Positions 1 to 9,061 of a stretch of 64,000 nucleotides of DNA are shown here, piece after piece. This stretch comes from Pseudomonas sp. Root71 (GTDB lineage: Bacteria > Pseudomonadota > Gammaproteobacteria > Pseudomonadales > Pseudomonadaceae), in assembly GCF_001429045.1 (NCBI RefSeq), contig NZ_LMHY01000027.1, positions 372,001 through 436,000 of the forward strand, in the 5' to 3' direction. Positions within the stretch are counted from its first letter, which is position 1. Each line of letters starts with the position of its first letter. Below the pieces are notes generated by a model, which was not told where the DNA came from, made no database searches, and saw only the letters and a list, made by a program, of their open reading frames with translations. The position numbers were made by a program, and so were the translations under genes.

Positions 1-802
1 AGCGGTCTACATACTCATCCGCCGGCGAATGCAGGATCTCTCGTGGCGTGCCGACCTGAATCAGGCGGCCATCCTTGAGGATCGCGATGCGGTTGCCGAT
101 GCGCACGGCCTCGTCGAGGTCGTGGGTGATGAAGACGATGGTCTTGTGCAGGGTCTTTTGCAGCTCCAGCAACTGGTCCTGCATTTCGGCGCGGATCAGC
201 GGGTCGAGGGCGCTGAACGCTTCGTCCATCAGGATGATGTCGGTGTCCGCCGCCAGGGCGCGGGCCAGGCCCACACGCTGGCGCATGCCGCCGGAGAGCT
301 GGTGCGGGTATTTGTTTTCGTAGCCCTTGAGGCCCACGGTGTTGATCCAGTGCAGCGCACGCTCGGCACACATGGCTTTGCTTTCGCCACGGATTTTCAG
401 GCCGTAGGCGACGTTGTCCAGCACGCTCTTGTGCGGCAACAGGCCGAAGCTCTGGAACACCATGCTGATCTTGCGCCGACGAAATTCGCGCAGGGCTTCC
501 ATGTCGTATTGCAGGATGTCCACGCCGTCCACCAGGATCGCACCGCTGGTCGGGTCGATCAGGCGGTTGAAGTGGCGGACCAGGGTCGACTTGCCGGAAC
601 CCGACAGGCCCATGATCACGAAGATCTCGCCGCTGCCGATGCTCAGCGACAGGTCGTTTACGCCGACCACGCAGCCGGTTTCGGCCAGCACCTGGTCCTT
701 GGTCTTGCCCTGGCCGACCATGGCCAGGGCGTCCTTGGCACGGTTGCCGAAAATCTTGAAGACGTTCTTGACTTCGATCTTGCTCACGGTTGCGTTGTTC
801 AT
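1..802 (-). CDS. hutV: Histidine/quaternary-amine ABC transporter ATP-binding protein HutV (partial, 3' end outside window)
   Basis: ATPase of a glycine-betaine/proline-type importer that powers uptake across the inner membrane. Reading the minus strand gives a product starting MNNATVSKIEVKNVF, with Walker A GLSGSGKST, the Q-loop, the ABC signature LSGGM and Walker B ILMDEAFSALD, followed by the H-loop (ITHD). About 267 codons are present, and the frame is still open at the window edge, so the C-terminus (probably CBS-containing in this family) is missing. Its ATG overlaps the hutW stop by 4 bp (ATGA), which indicates translational coupling. The position downstream of hutU, hutX and hutW supports histidine as substrate rather than betaine, by analogy with HutXWV of other Pseudomonas and rhizobia. 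Confidence 0.9.
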   Translation of the reverse strand, partial: MNNATVSKIEVKNVFKIFGNRAKDALAMVGQGKTKDQVLAETGCVVGVNDLSLSIGSGEIFVIMGLSGSGKSTLVRHFNRLIDPTSGAILVDGVDILQYDMEALREFRRRKISMVFQSFGLLPHKSVLDNVAYGLKIRGESKAMCAERALHWINTVGLKGYENKYPHQLSGGMRQRVGLARALAADTDIILMDEAFSALDPLIRAEMQDQLLELQKTLHKTIVFITHDLDEAVRIGNRIAILKDGRLIQVGTPREILHSPADEYVDR

Positions 803-1650
803 TTGCTCACCTCATGCCGTGCGCGACCGTACGCCTGTGTAATGCGGTCGATCACCACAGCCAGAATCACGATCGCCAGACCGGCTTCAAGGCCACGTCC
901 GACGTTGAGGGTCTGAATCCCCACCAGCACGTCTTCACCCAGGCCACGGGCACCGATCATCGAGGCGATCACCACCATCGAAAGGGCCATCATGGTGGTC
1001 TGGTTGATCCCGGCCATGATGCTCGGCAGGGCCAGCGGCAGTTGCACGCCGAACAGTTGCTGCCAGCGGTTGGCACCGAAGGCGTTGATCGCTTCCATCA
1101 CTTCGCCGTCGACCTGGCGAATGCCCAGATCGGTCAAGCGGATCAGCGGCGGCGCGGCGTAGATCACCGTGGCGAAAATCGCCGGGACCTTGCCCAGGCC
1201 AAACAGCATCAGCACCGGGATCAGGTACACGAAGCTCGGCATGGTCTGCATGATGTCCAGCAACGGCATCAGTATCGAACGCAGGCGATTGCTGCGCGCC
1301 GAGAGAATGCCCAGCGGAATGCCGATCAACACCGAAATGATCGTCGCCACCATCATCAGCGCCAGGGTCTGCATCAGTTTGTCCCAGAGGCCGACCGCTC
1401 CCACCAGGAACAGCAAACCAACGATGACGGCAGTGGTCACGACCTTGCGGGTCGCATGCCAGGCCACACCGGCCACGATCGCCAGCATCAGCCACCAGGG
1501 TGCGGCACGCAGCAGGCCTTCAAGATTGACGATGGCCCACAACAGGGTGTCGGAGATGTGCCGGAACACGTCGCCGTAGTTGGTGACCAGCGAATCGACC
1601 CAACCGTTGACCCAGTCGGCGATGGAAAAGGTAAAGCTTTCGGGAAACAT
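799..1650 (-). CDS. hutW: Histidine ABC transporter permease HutW
   Basis: Inner-membrane permease of the HutXWV importer, 283 aa, of the ProW/OpuAB type (BPD_transp_1 fold). Several strongly hydrophobic segments lie between residues 50 and 270, and the EAA-like loop (EAINAFGANRWQQLFGVQLP) that docks on the ATPase lies around residue 180. Spacing to hutX is about 70 bp and it overlaps hutV by 4 bp, so the three form one transcription unit. Substrate is inferred from the hut context; the family also includes choline and betaine transporters. Confidence 0.9.
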   Translation of the reverse strand: MFPESFTFSIADWVNGWVDSLVTNYGDVFRHISDTLLWAIVNLEGLLRAAPWWLMLAIVAGVAWHATRKVVTTAVIVGLLFLVGAVGLWDKLMQTLALMMVATIISVLIGIPLGILSARSNRLRSILMPLLDIMQTMPSFVYLIPVLMLFGLGKVPAIFATVIYAAPPLIRLTDLGIRQVDGEVMEAINAFGANRWQQLFGVQLPLALPSIMAGINQTTMMALSMVVIASMIGARGLGEDVLVGIQTLNVGRGLEAGLAIVILAVVIDRITQAYGRARHEVSK

Positions 1651-1720
1651 AAGAGACTCTCAATCAAGGGGTTGCGATCAAGCATCCGACTGCCGTTGCC
1701 GACAGCCGGAGAAGCTCGAC

Positions 1721-2689
1721 CTACAAGGCCGCGTCGATTTTCTTGGCTGCGTCTTCGCTCACCCATGCGTGCCAGACTTCAGGATGTTCCTTCAGGAAGA
1801 TCTTGGCCAGTTTTGGTGATTCGATCCGCTCTTTGGTCATGCGCCCAAGGTTCTGGTTCAGCAGGTCGATCGGCACGTTGACCTTTTCCAGCACGGCCAC
1901 CAGCTCCGGGGCTTCGTCGTGGAAAGTCTTGGACAGGCCGACCTTGATATCCACGGTCTTGTTCACGCCTGGTTTCTCTTCGAGTTTCACCGCGTCGATC
2001 TGGCCCATCAGCGGCGTTGGCGACCAGTAGTAGAACAGGATCGGCTCGCCACGCTTGTAGCTCGACAGCACCGCGGCATCCAGCGCCGGGCCGGTGCCTG
2101 GGCGGAAATTGGTGTAGGTGCTTTCCAGGCCGTAGCTCTTGAGCATTTCGCTGTTGTCCAGCTCACAGGTCCAACCGGCCGGACAGTTGTAGAAACGCCC
2201 CTTGGACGGCTCTTCGGCGTCCTTGAAGATCGCCGAGTATTTGCCCAGGTCAGCAATGTTTTTCAGGTCCGGAGCCTTGGCTTCCAGCTTGCGCTTGGCG
2301 TCGCCTTCGATCACGTAGCGCGGCACGTACCAGCCTTCGATCGCGCCAACCACCGGCGCGCCGACACCGACGACCTTGCCGGCCTTCTCGGCCTTGTTCC
2401 AGACTTCGCTGCGGCCGACCCATTCTTCGGCAAACACTTGAATATCGTTACTGCTCAGGGCGTTTTCCATGGTGATGGAGTTGCCCGGCAGGCTGTCGGT
2501 CTTGCAGTCGTAGCCTTTCTCCAACACGACTTGCATCACGTCGGTCAGCAGCATGGCGCTTTCCCAGTTCAAACCGGCGAACTTCACCGGTTTGCCCGAC
2601 TCGCACCAACCCGCCGCCTGAGTGGCGCCAGCGCTGGCCAGCAGGCCCATGGAAAGCAATGTGGTCAGCAGGGTCTTGTTCGATTTCAT
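1721..2689 (-). CDS. hutX: Periplasmic histidine-binding protein HutX (OpuAC-type)
   Basis: Substrate-binding component of the HutXWV transporter, 322 aa, acting in the periplasm. The chosen start gives a typical Sec signal peptide (MKSNKTLLTTLLSMGLLASA, ending ATQAAG). It is preceded by TAGGAGCG about 8 bases upstream; the longer open frame upstream would bury the signal peptide. The body is a glycine-betaine-type binding domain (OpuAC family), with a Cys pair (CPAGWTCEL) near the middle. It is the first gene of the transporter set and is separated from hutU by a REP palindrome, so it may have its own promoter or be read through from hutU. Confidence 0.88.
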   Translation of the reverse strand: MKSNKTLLTTLLSMGLLASAGATQAAGWCESGKPVKFAGLNWESAMLLTDVMQVVLEKGYDCKTDSLPGNSITMENALSSNDIQVFAEEWVGRSEVWNKAEKAGKVVGVGAPVVGAIEGWYVPRYVIEGDAKRKLEAKAPDLKNIADLGKYSAIFKDAEEPSKGRFYNCPAGWTCELDNSEMLKSYGLESTYTNFRPGTGPALDAAVLSSYKRGEPILFYYWSPTPLMGQIDAVKLEEKPGVNKTVDIKVGLSKTFHDEAPELVAVLEKVNVPIDLLNQNLGRMTKERIESPKLAKIFLKEHPEVWHAWVSEDAAKKIDAAL

Positions 2690-2821
2690 TGTTGTGACGC
2701 TCCTAATCATGAATTGGCTTACGGCAGTCAAGAGGCATCCAGCCCTGTCCACGTCCAATCAGGCCTGCGCCGCAGCGCGACCGACTTCGCTTGTTGTTAG
2801 GTCTGCAACGTCGTGATCTCT

Positions 2822-2891
2822 TGTAGGAGCTGCCGCAGGCTGCGATTAAAAGATCAAGATCAAAAGATCGCAGCCTGCGGCAGCTCCTACA
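2822..2891. repeat. REPIN-type palindrome (family A)
   Basis: Two inverted copies of TGTAGGAGCTGCCGCAGGCT separated by a short A-rich loop, forming a long hairpin between hutU and hutX. This copy carries GCAGGC where the other family members in the window have GAAGGC. It is non-coding and lies within the 210-bp gap. REP sequences of this kind are dispersed in Pseudomonas and are mobilised by RAYT transposases; no RAYT gene is seen here. Confidence 0.85.
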
Positions 2892-2900
2892 GAGCAAGCA

Positions 2901-4583
2901 TTACTTGCCGGTAATCATCGGCAGGTTCAGCCCTTGTTCCTTGGCGCAGTCGATGGCGATCTGGTAGCCGGCATCGGCGTGACGCATGACGCCGGTGGCC
3001 GGGTCGTTGTGCAGCACGCGAGCGATACGCTCGGCCGCTTCATCAGTACCGTCGCAGACAATCACCATGCCCGAGTGCTGGGAGAAGCCCATGCCAACGC
3101 CACCGCCGTGGTGCAGGGACACCCAGGTCGCGCCGCTCGCGGTGTTCAGCAGGGCGTTGAGCAGTGGCCAGTCGGAGACGGCGTCGGAACCGTCCTGCAT
3201 CGATTCGGTTTCGCGGTTAGGGCTCGATACCGAACCGGAGTCCAGGTGGTCGCGACCGATCACGATTGGCGCGGACAACTCGCCGCTGCGCACCATTTCG
3301 TTGAACGCCAGGCCCAGCTTGGCGCGCAGGCCCAGACCAACCCAGCAGATACGTGCTGGCAGGCCCTGGAAGCTGATGCGCTCGCGGGCCATGTCCAGCC
3401 AGTTGTGCAGGTGGGCGTCGTCCGGGATCAGTTCCTTGACCTTGGCGTCGGTCTTGTAGATGTCTTCAGCGTTGCCCGACAGCGCAGCCCAACGGAACGG
3501 ACCGATGCCACGGCAGAACAGCGGACGGATGTAGGCCGGTACGAAGCCCGGGAAGTCGAATGCGTTTTCCACGCCTTCTTCCTGCGCCATCTGACGGATG
3601 TTGTTGCCGTAGTCGAAGGTCGGTACGCCCATTTTCTGGAACTCGAGCATCGCCTTGACGTGCACGGCCATCGATTGCTTGGCGGCCTTGATCACAGCGG
3701 CAGGTTCAGTCTTGGCGCGAGCGCGGTACTGGTCCCAGGTCCAGCCGGCAGGCAGGTAACCGTTGAGCGGGTCGTGGGCGCTGGTCTGGTCGGTGACCAT
3801 GTCCGGGCGCACGCCACGCTTGACCAGCTCCGGCAGGATTTCAGCGGCGTTGCCCAGCAGCGCGATGGAAATCGCCTTGCCTTCCTTGGTGTATTTGGCG
3901 ATGCGGGCCAGAGCGTCGTCGAGGTCGGTAGCCTGCTCATCGACGTAGCGGCTTTTCAGACGGAAATCGATGCTGACCTGCTGGCATTCGATGTTCAGCG
4001 AGCAAGCGCCGGCCAGGGTTGCAGCCAGAGGCTGAGCGCCGCCCATGCCGCCCAAGCCTGCAGTCAGGACCCAACGACCTTTCAGGTCATCGTTGTAGTG
4101 TTGGCGACCGGCTTCTACGAAGGTTTCGTAGGTGCCCTGGACGATGCCCTGGCTGCCGATGTAGATCCAGCTGCCGGCGGTCATCTGGCCGTACATGGCC
4201 AGGCCTTTGGCGTCCAGTTCGTTGAAGTGTTCCCAGCTCGCCCAGTGTGGAACCAGGTTGGAGTTGGCAATCAGTACGCGCGGGGCGTTGCTGTGGGTCT
4301 TGAACACGCCGACCGGCTTGCCGGATTGCACCAGCAGGGTCTCGTCGTCGTTCAGGTTGGTCAGGCTTTCGACGATCTTGTCGTAGCATTCCCAGTTACG
4401 TGCAGCGCGACCGATACCACCGTAAACCACCAGTTCTTTAGGGTTCTCGGCGACTTCCGGGTCGAGGTTGTTCATCAGCATGCGCAGCGGCGCTTCGGTC
4501 AGCCAGCTCTTGGCGGTCAGCTTGTTACCGCGTGCGGCACGGATTTCAACGTCACGAAACTTAGTAGGTTTAATGTCAGTCAC
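2901..4583 (-). CDS. hutU: Urocanate hydratase (urocanase)
   Basis: Cytosolic enzyme of histidine degradation that converts urocanate to 4-imidazolone-5-propionate using tightly bound NAD+. The length of 560 aa is standard for the family. The glycine-rich stretch GLGGMGGAQP (about residue 176) belongs to the NAD-binding region, and QGLPARICWVGLG (about residue 405) carries the conserved active-site cysteine. The C-terminal SLHHGGGVGMGFSQHSG motif is also intact. It lies between the regulatory pair hutDC and the transporter hutXWV, all on the minus strand. A HutC-like operator lies about 130 bp upstream of the start. Confidence 0.98.
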   Translation of the reverse strand: MTDIKPTKFRDVEIRAARGNKLTAKSWLTEAPLRMLMNNLDPEVAENPKELVVYGGIGRAARNWECYDKIVESLTNLNDDETLLVQSGKPVGVFKTHSNAPRVLIANSNLVPHWASWEHFNELDAKGLAMYGQMTAGSWIYIGSQGIVQGTYETFVEAGRQHYNDDLKGRWVLTAGLGGMGGAQPLAATLAGACSLNIECQQVSIDFRLKSRYVDEQATDLDDALARIAKYTKEGKAISIALLGNAAEILPELVKRGVRPDMVTDQTSAHDPLNGYLPAGWTWDQYRARAKTEPAAVIKAAKQSMAVHVKAMLEFQKMGVPTFDYGNNIRQMAQEEGVENAFDFPGFVPAYIRPLFCRGIGPFRWAALSGNAEDIYKTDAKVKELIPDDAHLHNWLDMARERISFQGLPARICWVGLGLRAKLGLAFNEMVRSGELSAPIVIGRDHLDSGSVSSPNRETESMQDGSDAVSDWPLLNALLNTASGATWVSLHHGGGVGMGFSQHSGMVIVCDGTDEAAERIARVLHNDPATGVMRHADAGYQIAIDCAKEQGLNLPMITGK

Positions 4584-4713
4584 GAAAAAGACTCCTCAGC
4601 AATCAATCCAAACCAACCCAGGCAGTGGGCGAGCAAGCCAATGGGCATCAGTGCACACCAGCGAATCAGTGGACGATGGTTGAGTCCTCGTGACTCATAC
4701 ACATACGTCTTTA

Positions 4714-4727
4714 CTTGTACATACAAG
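4714..4727. promoter_or_regulatory. Candidate HutC operator upstream of hutU
   Basis: CTTGTACATACAAG is a near-perfect dyad resembling the GntR/HutC operator (core TGTATATACA) and lies 131-144 bp upstream of the hutU start. It occupies the 442-bp gap between hutU and hutD, which otherwise holds only a REP palindrome. The gap also carries AT-rich sequence that could be a promoter. Assignment is by similarity to the site before hutF and is not proven. Confidence 0.5.
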
Positions 4728-4940
4728 CATATGCAATCAAGCGGCCAACTTGTTGGATGAGCATTCAAGAAAAATTCGGAAATGGCTGGAGAGCGCCTGG
4801 AACAAGGGTTCTGGCGTAGATGAAAAATTTTCGGGGGGATTTTTGTGGCGAGGGGATTTTGTTACTTGAGCGTGGTATTGCGCCACGCTGGGGCATTCGG
4901 TAACAAAGTGGTGCGCTTTCGGGAACGCTGAAATGCAAAA

Positions 4941-5010
4941 AATCGCAGCCTTCGGCAGCTCCTACATGGGATGGTGTGCATCCTGTAGGAGCTGCCGAAG
5001 GCTGCGATCC
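4941..5010. repeat. REPIN-type palindrome (family A)
   Basis: Inverted copies of the TGTAGGAGCTGCCGAAGGCT unit between hutD and hutU. It ends just downstream of the hutD stop codon, where a hairpin could shield or end the hutCD transcript. Confidence 0.85.
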
Positions 5011-5025
5011 TTTGAAAATTCAGAA

Positions 5026-5595
5026 TCAGCGTGCGGCCAGCTCAATCACACAGCATGGGCCATTGACGGAGATTTCCAGCAGGCTAGCGTTACCGTCGAG
5101 TTGCAGGCAGTCATGACGACCGAGCTTCGAAGCGCTGTTACCGACCACAACTTCCAGCGCATCGCTGATGCTGAACACCAACACCGTGCCCGCTGAACTG
5201 AAAAACCGCTGCTCGCCCGCCAGCCACTGCAACCGCGCGCTATAACGCTGCGGCGCGTAGATCAGGTTGAAATCGCGAATCGGCCCACCCAGTAATGTGC
5301 AGGAAACCTTGCTCTCGCCACTAAAGGCAAACGGGTCCAGCGGTAACAGTGGCCGAGCGTCCTGACCATCCACCGTCAGGGTCATGCCGTCGCCCTGCAG
5401 CACGGTGATTACCCGCTCATAACCGGCGAAAGTGGAAAAGCCGCCCGATTCGCCAATGTCGGCAATCGACAGGCGCCAGCCAAACCCATCCAGACCGGTG
5501 CCGGCATCGCGAGTGATTTCTTCGGTGCTGCCGCCGCCGTTTTTCCACGGCATGCGCGGGTAATCTTTGGCGCGTAGAACTTTCAACTGATTCAT
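5026..5595 (-). CDS. hutD: HutD family protein
   Basis: Small cytosolic cupin-like protein (189 aa) of the HutD/Ves family. In Pseudomonas it has been proposed to set an upper limit on hut expression; its molecular role is poorly defined. The N-terminus has the family motif (PWKNGGGSTEEI around residue 16), followed by a beta-rich body. It overlaps hutC by 4 bp (5592-5595), so the two are translationally coupled as a hutCD unit. Confidence 0.9.
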   Translation of the reverse strand: MNQLKVLRAKDYPRMPWKNGGGSTEEITRDAGTGLDGFGWRLSIADIGESGGFSTFAGYERVITVLQGDGMTLTVDGQDARPLLPLDPFAFSGESKVSCTLLGGPIRDFNLIYAPQRYSARLQWLAGEQRFFSSAGTVLVFSISDALEVVVGNSASKLGRHDCLQLDGNASLLEISVNGPCCVIELAAR

Positions 5596-6341
5596 TTATG
5601 AAACCGACCTTCCAGACGATGACGGGAACCGGGGTGGATCAAGCGAGCGGCGGTCACTGGCTGACGACCGGACCAGGTGCGGCGACGGATCAGCAGGCAC
5701 GGCTCGCCTTTTTCAATCTGTAGCAATTTGCATTCGGACGGCTCGGCCAGGATCGCCTCGACCACGTGCTCGCCTTCGGTCAGCGGCGCGACCTGATTCA
5801 GGTAGGCGTAGGGCGTTTGCAGGGTGAAGTCCTGTTTAAGGTAGTCCGGCGCCACCAGCGCATTGACGAAACGGTCTTCGATTTGCACCGGAATATCGTT
5901 TTCGAAATGCACGATCAGCGAGTGGAACACCTTCTGCCCTTCGCGCATGTCCAGGGCCAGGGCGCGCTCGGAGCCGGCGGCTTCTTCTTCGAGCGTGATG
6001 ACCTTGCAGGTGTGGCGATGGCCGCGAGAGGCGATTTCGTCGGCGATGTTGTGCACTTCAAACAGCGCAGACTGGCTTTTCGGCTCGGCGACGAACGTGC
6101 CGACGCCCTGCATGCGCACCAGCAGGCCATCGGCGGTCATCTCGCGCAGGGCGCGGTTGATGGTCATGCGGCTGAAGCCCAACTGGCTGACCAGTTCGCT
6201 TTCCGACGGCACACGATAGTGCGGTGGCCAGTTCCCACTGTCGATTTGCTGGGTGATCATTTGTTTGACGCGGGCGTACAAGGGCGCCGGACTGTCGCCC
6301 ATGTTCGCGGCCAACGGAGAGACTGGAGGCGGAGTCGGCAC
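5592..6341 (-). CDS. hutC: Histidine utilisation repressor HutC (GntR family)
   Basis: Urocanate-responsive transcriptional repressor, 249 aa from the first ATG. An internal ATG at MGDSPAPLY (residue 15) is an alternative start and gives the more usual length. The N-terminal winged helix contains the GntR signature (VPSESELVSQLGFSRMTINR, residues about 46-65). The C-terminal UTRA domain binds the effector. It is divergent from hutF across about 107 bp that contain a clear TGTATATACA operator, so it probably controls itself and both arms of the locus. Confidence 0.95.
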   Translation of the reverse strand: MPTPPPVSPLAANMGDSPAPLYARVKQMITQQIDSGNWPPHYRVPSESELVSQLGFSRMTINRALREMTADGLLVRMQGVGTFVAEPKSQSALFEVHNIADEIASRGHRHTCKVITLEEEAAGSERALALDMREGQKVFHSLIVHFENDIPVQIEDRFVNALVAPDYLKQDFTLQTPYAYLNQVAPLTEGEHVVEAILAEPSECKLLQIEKGEPCLLIRRRTWSGRQPVTAARLIHPGSRHRLEGRFHK

Positions 6342-6406
6342 GGTTAATCCTTGGTCATTTGATTGATGTCGCTAGCTTGCCGGAGTTTACCGGGCAGGCA
6401 AACGTC

Positions 6407-6422
6407 TGTATATGTATATACA
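6407..6422. promoter_or_regulatory. HutC operator between hutC and hutF
   Basis: TGTATATGTATATACA contains the dyad core TGTATATACA (6413-6422), the known HutC operator type, in the hutC/hutF divergent intergenic region and 27 bp upstream of the hutF start. Its position would let the repressor block hutF transcription and autoregulate hutC. Confidence 0.75.
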
Positions 6423-6448
6423 AATAACACACGATGGGGTGCTGAACC

Positions 6449-7813
6449 ATGTCCGCCTTCTTTGCCGAACGCGCGCTGCTGCCTAGTGGATGGGCCAACA
6501 ATGTACGTCTTGAGGTCAGCGCCGACGGCGTATTGACCCATATCCAGGCCGATTCCAACGCAGATGGCGCCGAACGGTTAAGCGGTCCGCTGTTGCCTGG
6601 CATGCCGAACCTGCACTCCCACGCTTTCCAGCGGGCCATGGCCGGGCTGGCGGAAGTGGCGGGCAATCCGAACGACAGTTTCTGGACCTGGCGCGACCTG
6701 ATGTATCGCCTCGTCGGAAAAATCAGCCCGGAGCAACTCGGCGTCATCGCCCGTCAGCTGTACATCGAAATGCTCAAGGCCGGTTACACGTCGGTGGCGG
6801 AATTTCATTACGTACACCATGACATCAATGGCCAGCCTTACGCGGACCCGGCCGAACTGGCCCTGCGTATCAGCCAGGCTGCGGGTTCCGCCGGTATCGG
6901 CCTGACCCTGCTGCCGGTGCTCTACAGCCATTCCGGTTTTGGCGGCCAGGCTCCGAACGAAGGCCAGCGCCGTTTCATCAACAGCACCGAAAACTACCTC
7001 AAGCTGCAATCGCGCCTGCAACCGGTGCTGGCGCAGCAACCGGCGCAAGCACTGGGCCTGTGTTTCCACTCGCTGCGCGCGGTAACACCGCAGCAGATCA
7101 GCGAAGTGCTGGCGGCCAGCGACAAGCAATGCCCGGTGCACATCCACATTGCCGAGCAGCAGAAAGAAGTCGACGACTGCCTGACCTGGAGCGGTCGTCG
7201 TCCGCTGCAATGGCTGTATGAAAACGTCGATGTCGATCAGCGCTGGTGCCTGGTCCACGCGACCCACGCCAACCCGGAAGAAGTCACGTCGATGGCCAGG
7301 AGCCGCGCCATCGCTGGCCTGTGCCTGACCACCGAAGCCAACCTGGGCGACGGGATTTTCCCGGCGGTGGATTTCCTCGCTCAGGGCGGTCGCATGGGCA
7401 TCGGTTCCGACAGCCATGTGTCGTTGAGCGTGGTGGAAGAATTACGCTGGCTGGAATACGGCCAACGTCTGCGCGACCAGCGTCGAAATCGTTTGTATGG
7501 CGCAGATCAGCCAATGGTCGGTCGTACGCTGTTTGATGCGGCGCTGGATGGCGGCGCCCAGGCACTGGGCCAGCCGATTGGCGCCCTGGAAGTCGGCAAG
7601 CGCGCCGACTGGCTGGTGCTCGACGGCAACGATCCGTACCTGGCAACGGCCAGTGGCGACGGGATTCTCAACCGTTGGTTGTTTGCCGGCGGCGATCGCC
7701 AGGTGCGGGATGTGCTGGTCAATGGCCAATGGGTCGTGCGTGACGGTCGGCATGCTGACGAGGAAGAAAGCAGCCGCGCCTTCACTCAGGTCCTGCGCGA
7801 ACTTTTAGGCTAA
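6449..7813 (+). CDS. hutF: Formimidoylglutamate deiminase
   Basis: Cytosolic metal-dependent deiminase (454 aa) that converts N-formimidoyl-L-glutamate to N-formyl-L-glutamate and ammonia, the step that defines the five-enzyme Pseudomonas histidine pathway. Amidohydrolase metal ligands are visible: NLHSHAFQR (about residue 53), HIHIAEQQKE (about 231), LVHATHANP (about 268) and GIGSDSHVS (about 315). It is transcribed divergently from hutCD and sits alone on its strand, followed by a REPIN. hutG, hutI and hutH are not in the window; they may lie beyond the left edge. Confidence 0.97.
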   Translation: MSAFFAERALLPSGWANNVRLEVSADGVLTHIQADSNADGAERLSGPLLPGMPNLHSHAFQRAMAGLAEVAGNPNDSFWTWRDLMYRLVGKISPEQLGVIARQLYIEMLKAGYTSVAEFHYVHHDINGQPYADPAELALRISQAAGSAGIGLTLLPVLYSHSGFGGQAPNEGQRRFINSTENYLKLQSRLQPVLAQQPAQALGLCFHSLRAVTPQQISEVLAASDKQCPVHIHIAEQQKEVDDCLTWSGRRPLQWLYENVDVDQRWCLVHATHANPEEVTSMARSRAIAGLCLTTEANLGDGIFPAVDFLAQGGRMGIGSDSHVSLSVVEELRWLEYGQRLRDQRRNRLYGADQPMVGRTLFDAALDGGAQALGQPIGALEVGKRADWLVLDGNDPYLATASGDGILNRWLFAGGDRQVRDVLVNGQWVVRDGRHADEEESSRAFTQVLRELLG

Positions 7814-7821
7814 TACAAAAA

Positions 7822-7915
7822 CCTGTGGGAGCGAGCTTGCTCGCGATGGCGGCCTGTCAGTCAACATTTCTGTTGAGTTTGATGGCCTCATCGCGAGCAA
7901 GCTCGCTCCCACAGG
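7822..7915. repeat. REPIN-type palindrome (family B)
   Basis: Inverted copies of CCTGTGGGAGCGAGCTTGCT with an inner stem around TCAACATTTCTGTTGA. It lies between the convergent hutF and blc genes and could serve both as a transcript end. Confidence 0.85.
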
Positions 7916-7925
7916 GTTACATGTA

Positions 7926-8495
7926 TCAGTTCGACGTCTTCGCCATCTGCTGTTCCGATGCCCGCCAGATCAGCCGCGTGGTGTCGTAACCCTGCTGACG
8001 CGCCTTGCTCAGCAGCTCCTCACGCACCACACCGTTCACGGTCGGCGTGCGCGACAACAGCCACAGATACTTGCGGCTCGGATCACCGACGATGGCGGTC
8101 TTGTAGTCATCGCTGACATACAGCACCCAGTATTCGCCCTTCGCCGTACCCGGGATCAACCTGGAAAACCAGGTATCGAACTCGACCCACAGCTTGTCGT
8201 TCTTGCCGGGCGTCTGTGGATAAGCCGTGCCCTTGACCTCTTCCCATTGCCACTGCGCCGTCAGGCAGCGGTTCAACACCGCGACGTTGCCGTCGGGCTT
8301 GAGCGTGTAATGGGCTTCGGACTGCGCGCAGTCGCGCTGGAAGTACATCGGCATGCGAGCCAGCTCGTACCAGGTGCCCTGGTAGCGCTTGAGGTTAACG
8401 CTATTGACTGTCTTGGGGGCCAACGGGTCCGGGCCAGACGTGGCACAGCCGGCCAACACCAGGCCGGCAAAAAGGATGATCAATAACCGCTTCAT
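7926..8495 (-). CDS. blc: Outer-membrane lipocalin lipoprotein (Blc family)
   Basis: Bacterial lipocalin of 189 aa. The N-terminus is a lipoprotein signal peptide with lipobox LAGC at residues 14-17. The lipocalin signature GTWYELARMP (about residue 45) and the YVSDDYKTAIVGDPSRKYLWLLSRTP segment, split across strands F to H, are typical of Blc. Such proteins bind lysophospholipids or fatty acids at the inner face of the outer membrane. The next gene upstream (8526-8780) also encodes a lipoprotein, 30 bp away on the same strand, so the two probably form an operon. Confidence 0.9.
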   Translation of the reverse strand: MKRLLIILFAGLVLAGCATSGPDPLAPKTVNSVNLKRYQGTWYELARMPMYFQRDCAQSEAHYTLKPDGNVAVLNRCLTAQWQWEEVKGTAYPQTPGKNDKLWVEFDTWFSRLIPGTAKGEYWVLYVSDDYKTAIVGDPSRKYLWLLSRTPTVNGVVREELLSKARQQGYDTTRLIWRASEQQMAKTSN

Positions 8496-8525
8496 TATTT
8501 TTCTCCCGTGGGCGATCGCCCCGGT

Positions 8526-8780
8526 TTACTTCAGGCCTTGGCCGGAAAACATCAGCACTTTGTCACCGGCGAACTGCACGCTGATAAAGCTGTTCTTGTC
8601 GCCCCAGGTGCAGCTGGACATGCCGAGCGCGCCTGAACAATCGGCGGGTTTGCCCAACAGGGTCTCCACTTCGGCCTTGGCCATGCCGGCGGAGAGCTTC
8701 GAGTAGTTTTCCTGATTGACCTTGCTGCAGGCAGCGAGCAATACGCAGAACGAAAGCAGGGCGATGGAACGCAACGACAT
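8526..8780 (-). CDS. Small conserved lipoprotein, SmpA/OmlA-like
   Basis: 84-aa predicted lipoprotein with lipobox LLAAC (Cys18). The short domain that follows (NYSKLSAGMAKAEVETLLGKP) is the helix-turn pattern seen in SmpA/BamE and DUF3862 proteins. A Cys pair (ADCSGALGMSSCTW) could form a disulfide in the periplasm. It is likely co-transcribed with blc. The specific function is unknown. Confidence 0.75.
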   Translation of the reverse strand: MSLRSIALLSFCVLLAACSKVNQENYSKLSAGMAKAEVETLLGKPADCSGALGMSSCTWGDKNSFISVQFAGDKVLMFSGQGLK

Positions 8781-9061
8781 GGTGAAACTCCGGGGGCGTA
8801 GGGGATTGGCATGGCTGCCAAGCTGAAGCTTAGAAGAGAAAACCCCTGTCTGGTTCCCTGCCCGGCAGGCTATTTATCGGGCCACTCGTCTACCTTTTGC
8901 CGAAAATCAGCCACTTTGCCTGTTTACCGGGCATTTCATCGTTTTTCAGAAAATCCGCCTAATCTTTGGCGCCGTTCAGTCGACATAAATGCAACGCAAA
9001 GCCACGTCGCTGGCGCTTGCTCTCCCATTTTGTCGAACAGCCCCTCTGCGGTAGCTCATCC

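Noticed and set aside
2934..4760. 608-aa open frame antisense to hutU
   Set aside because: Shadow of urocanase caused by high-GC codon bias; no ribosome-binding site and no recognisable domain, while the minus-strand product is a complete urocanase.
8966..9061. N-terminal extension of the chemoreceptor from 8966
   Set aside because: The extension (basic, no membrane segment) precedes a normal receptor N-terminus, so the ATG at 9062 is better supported.
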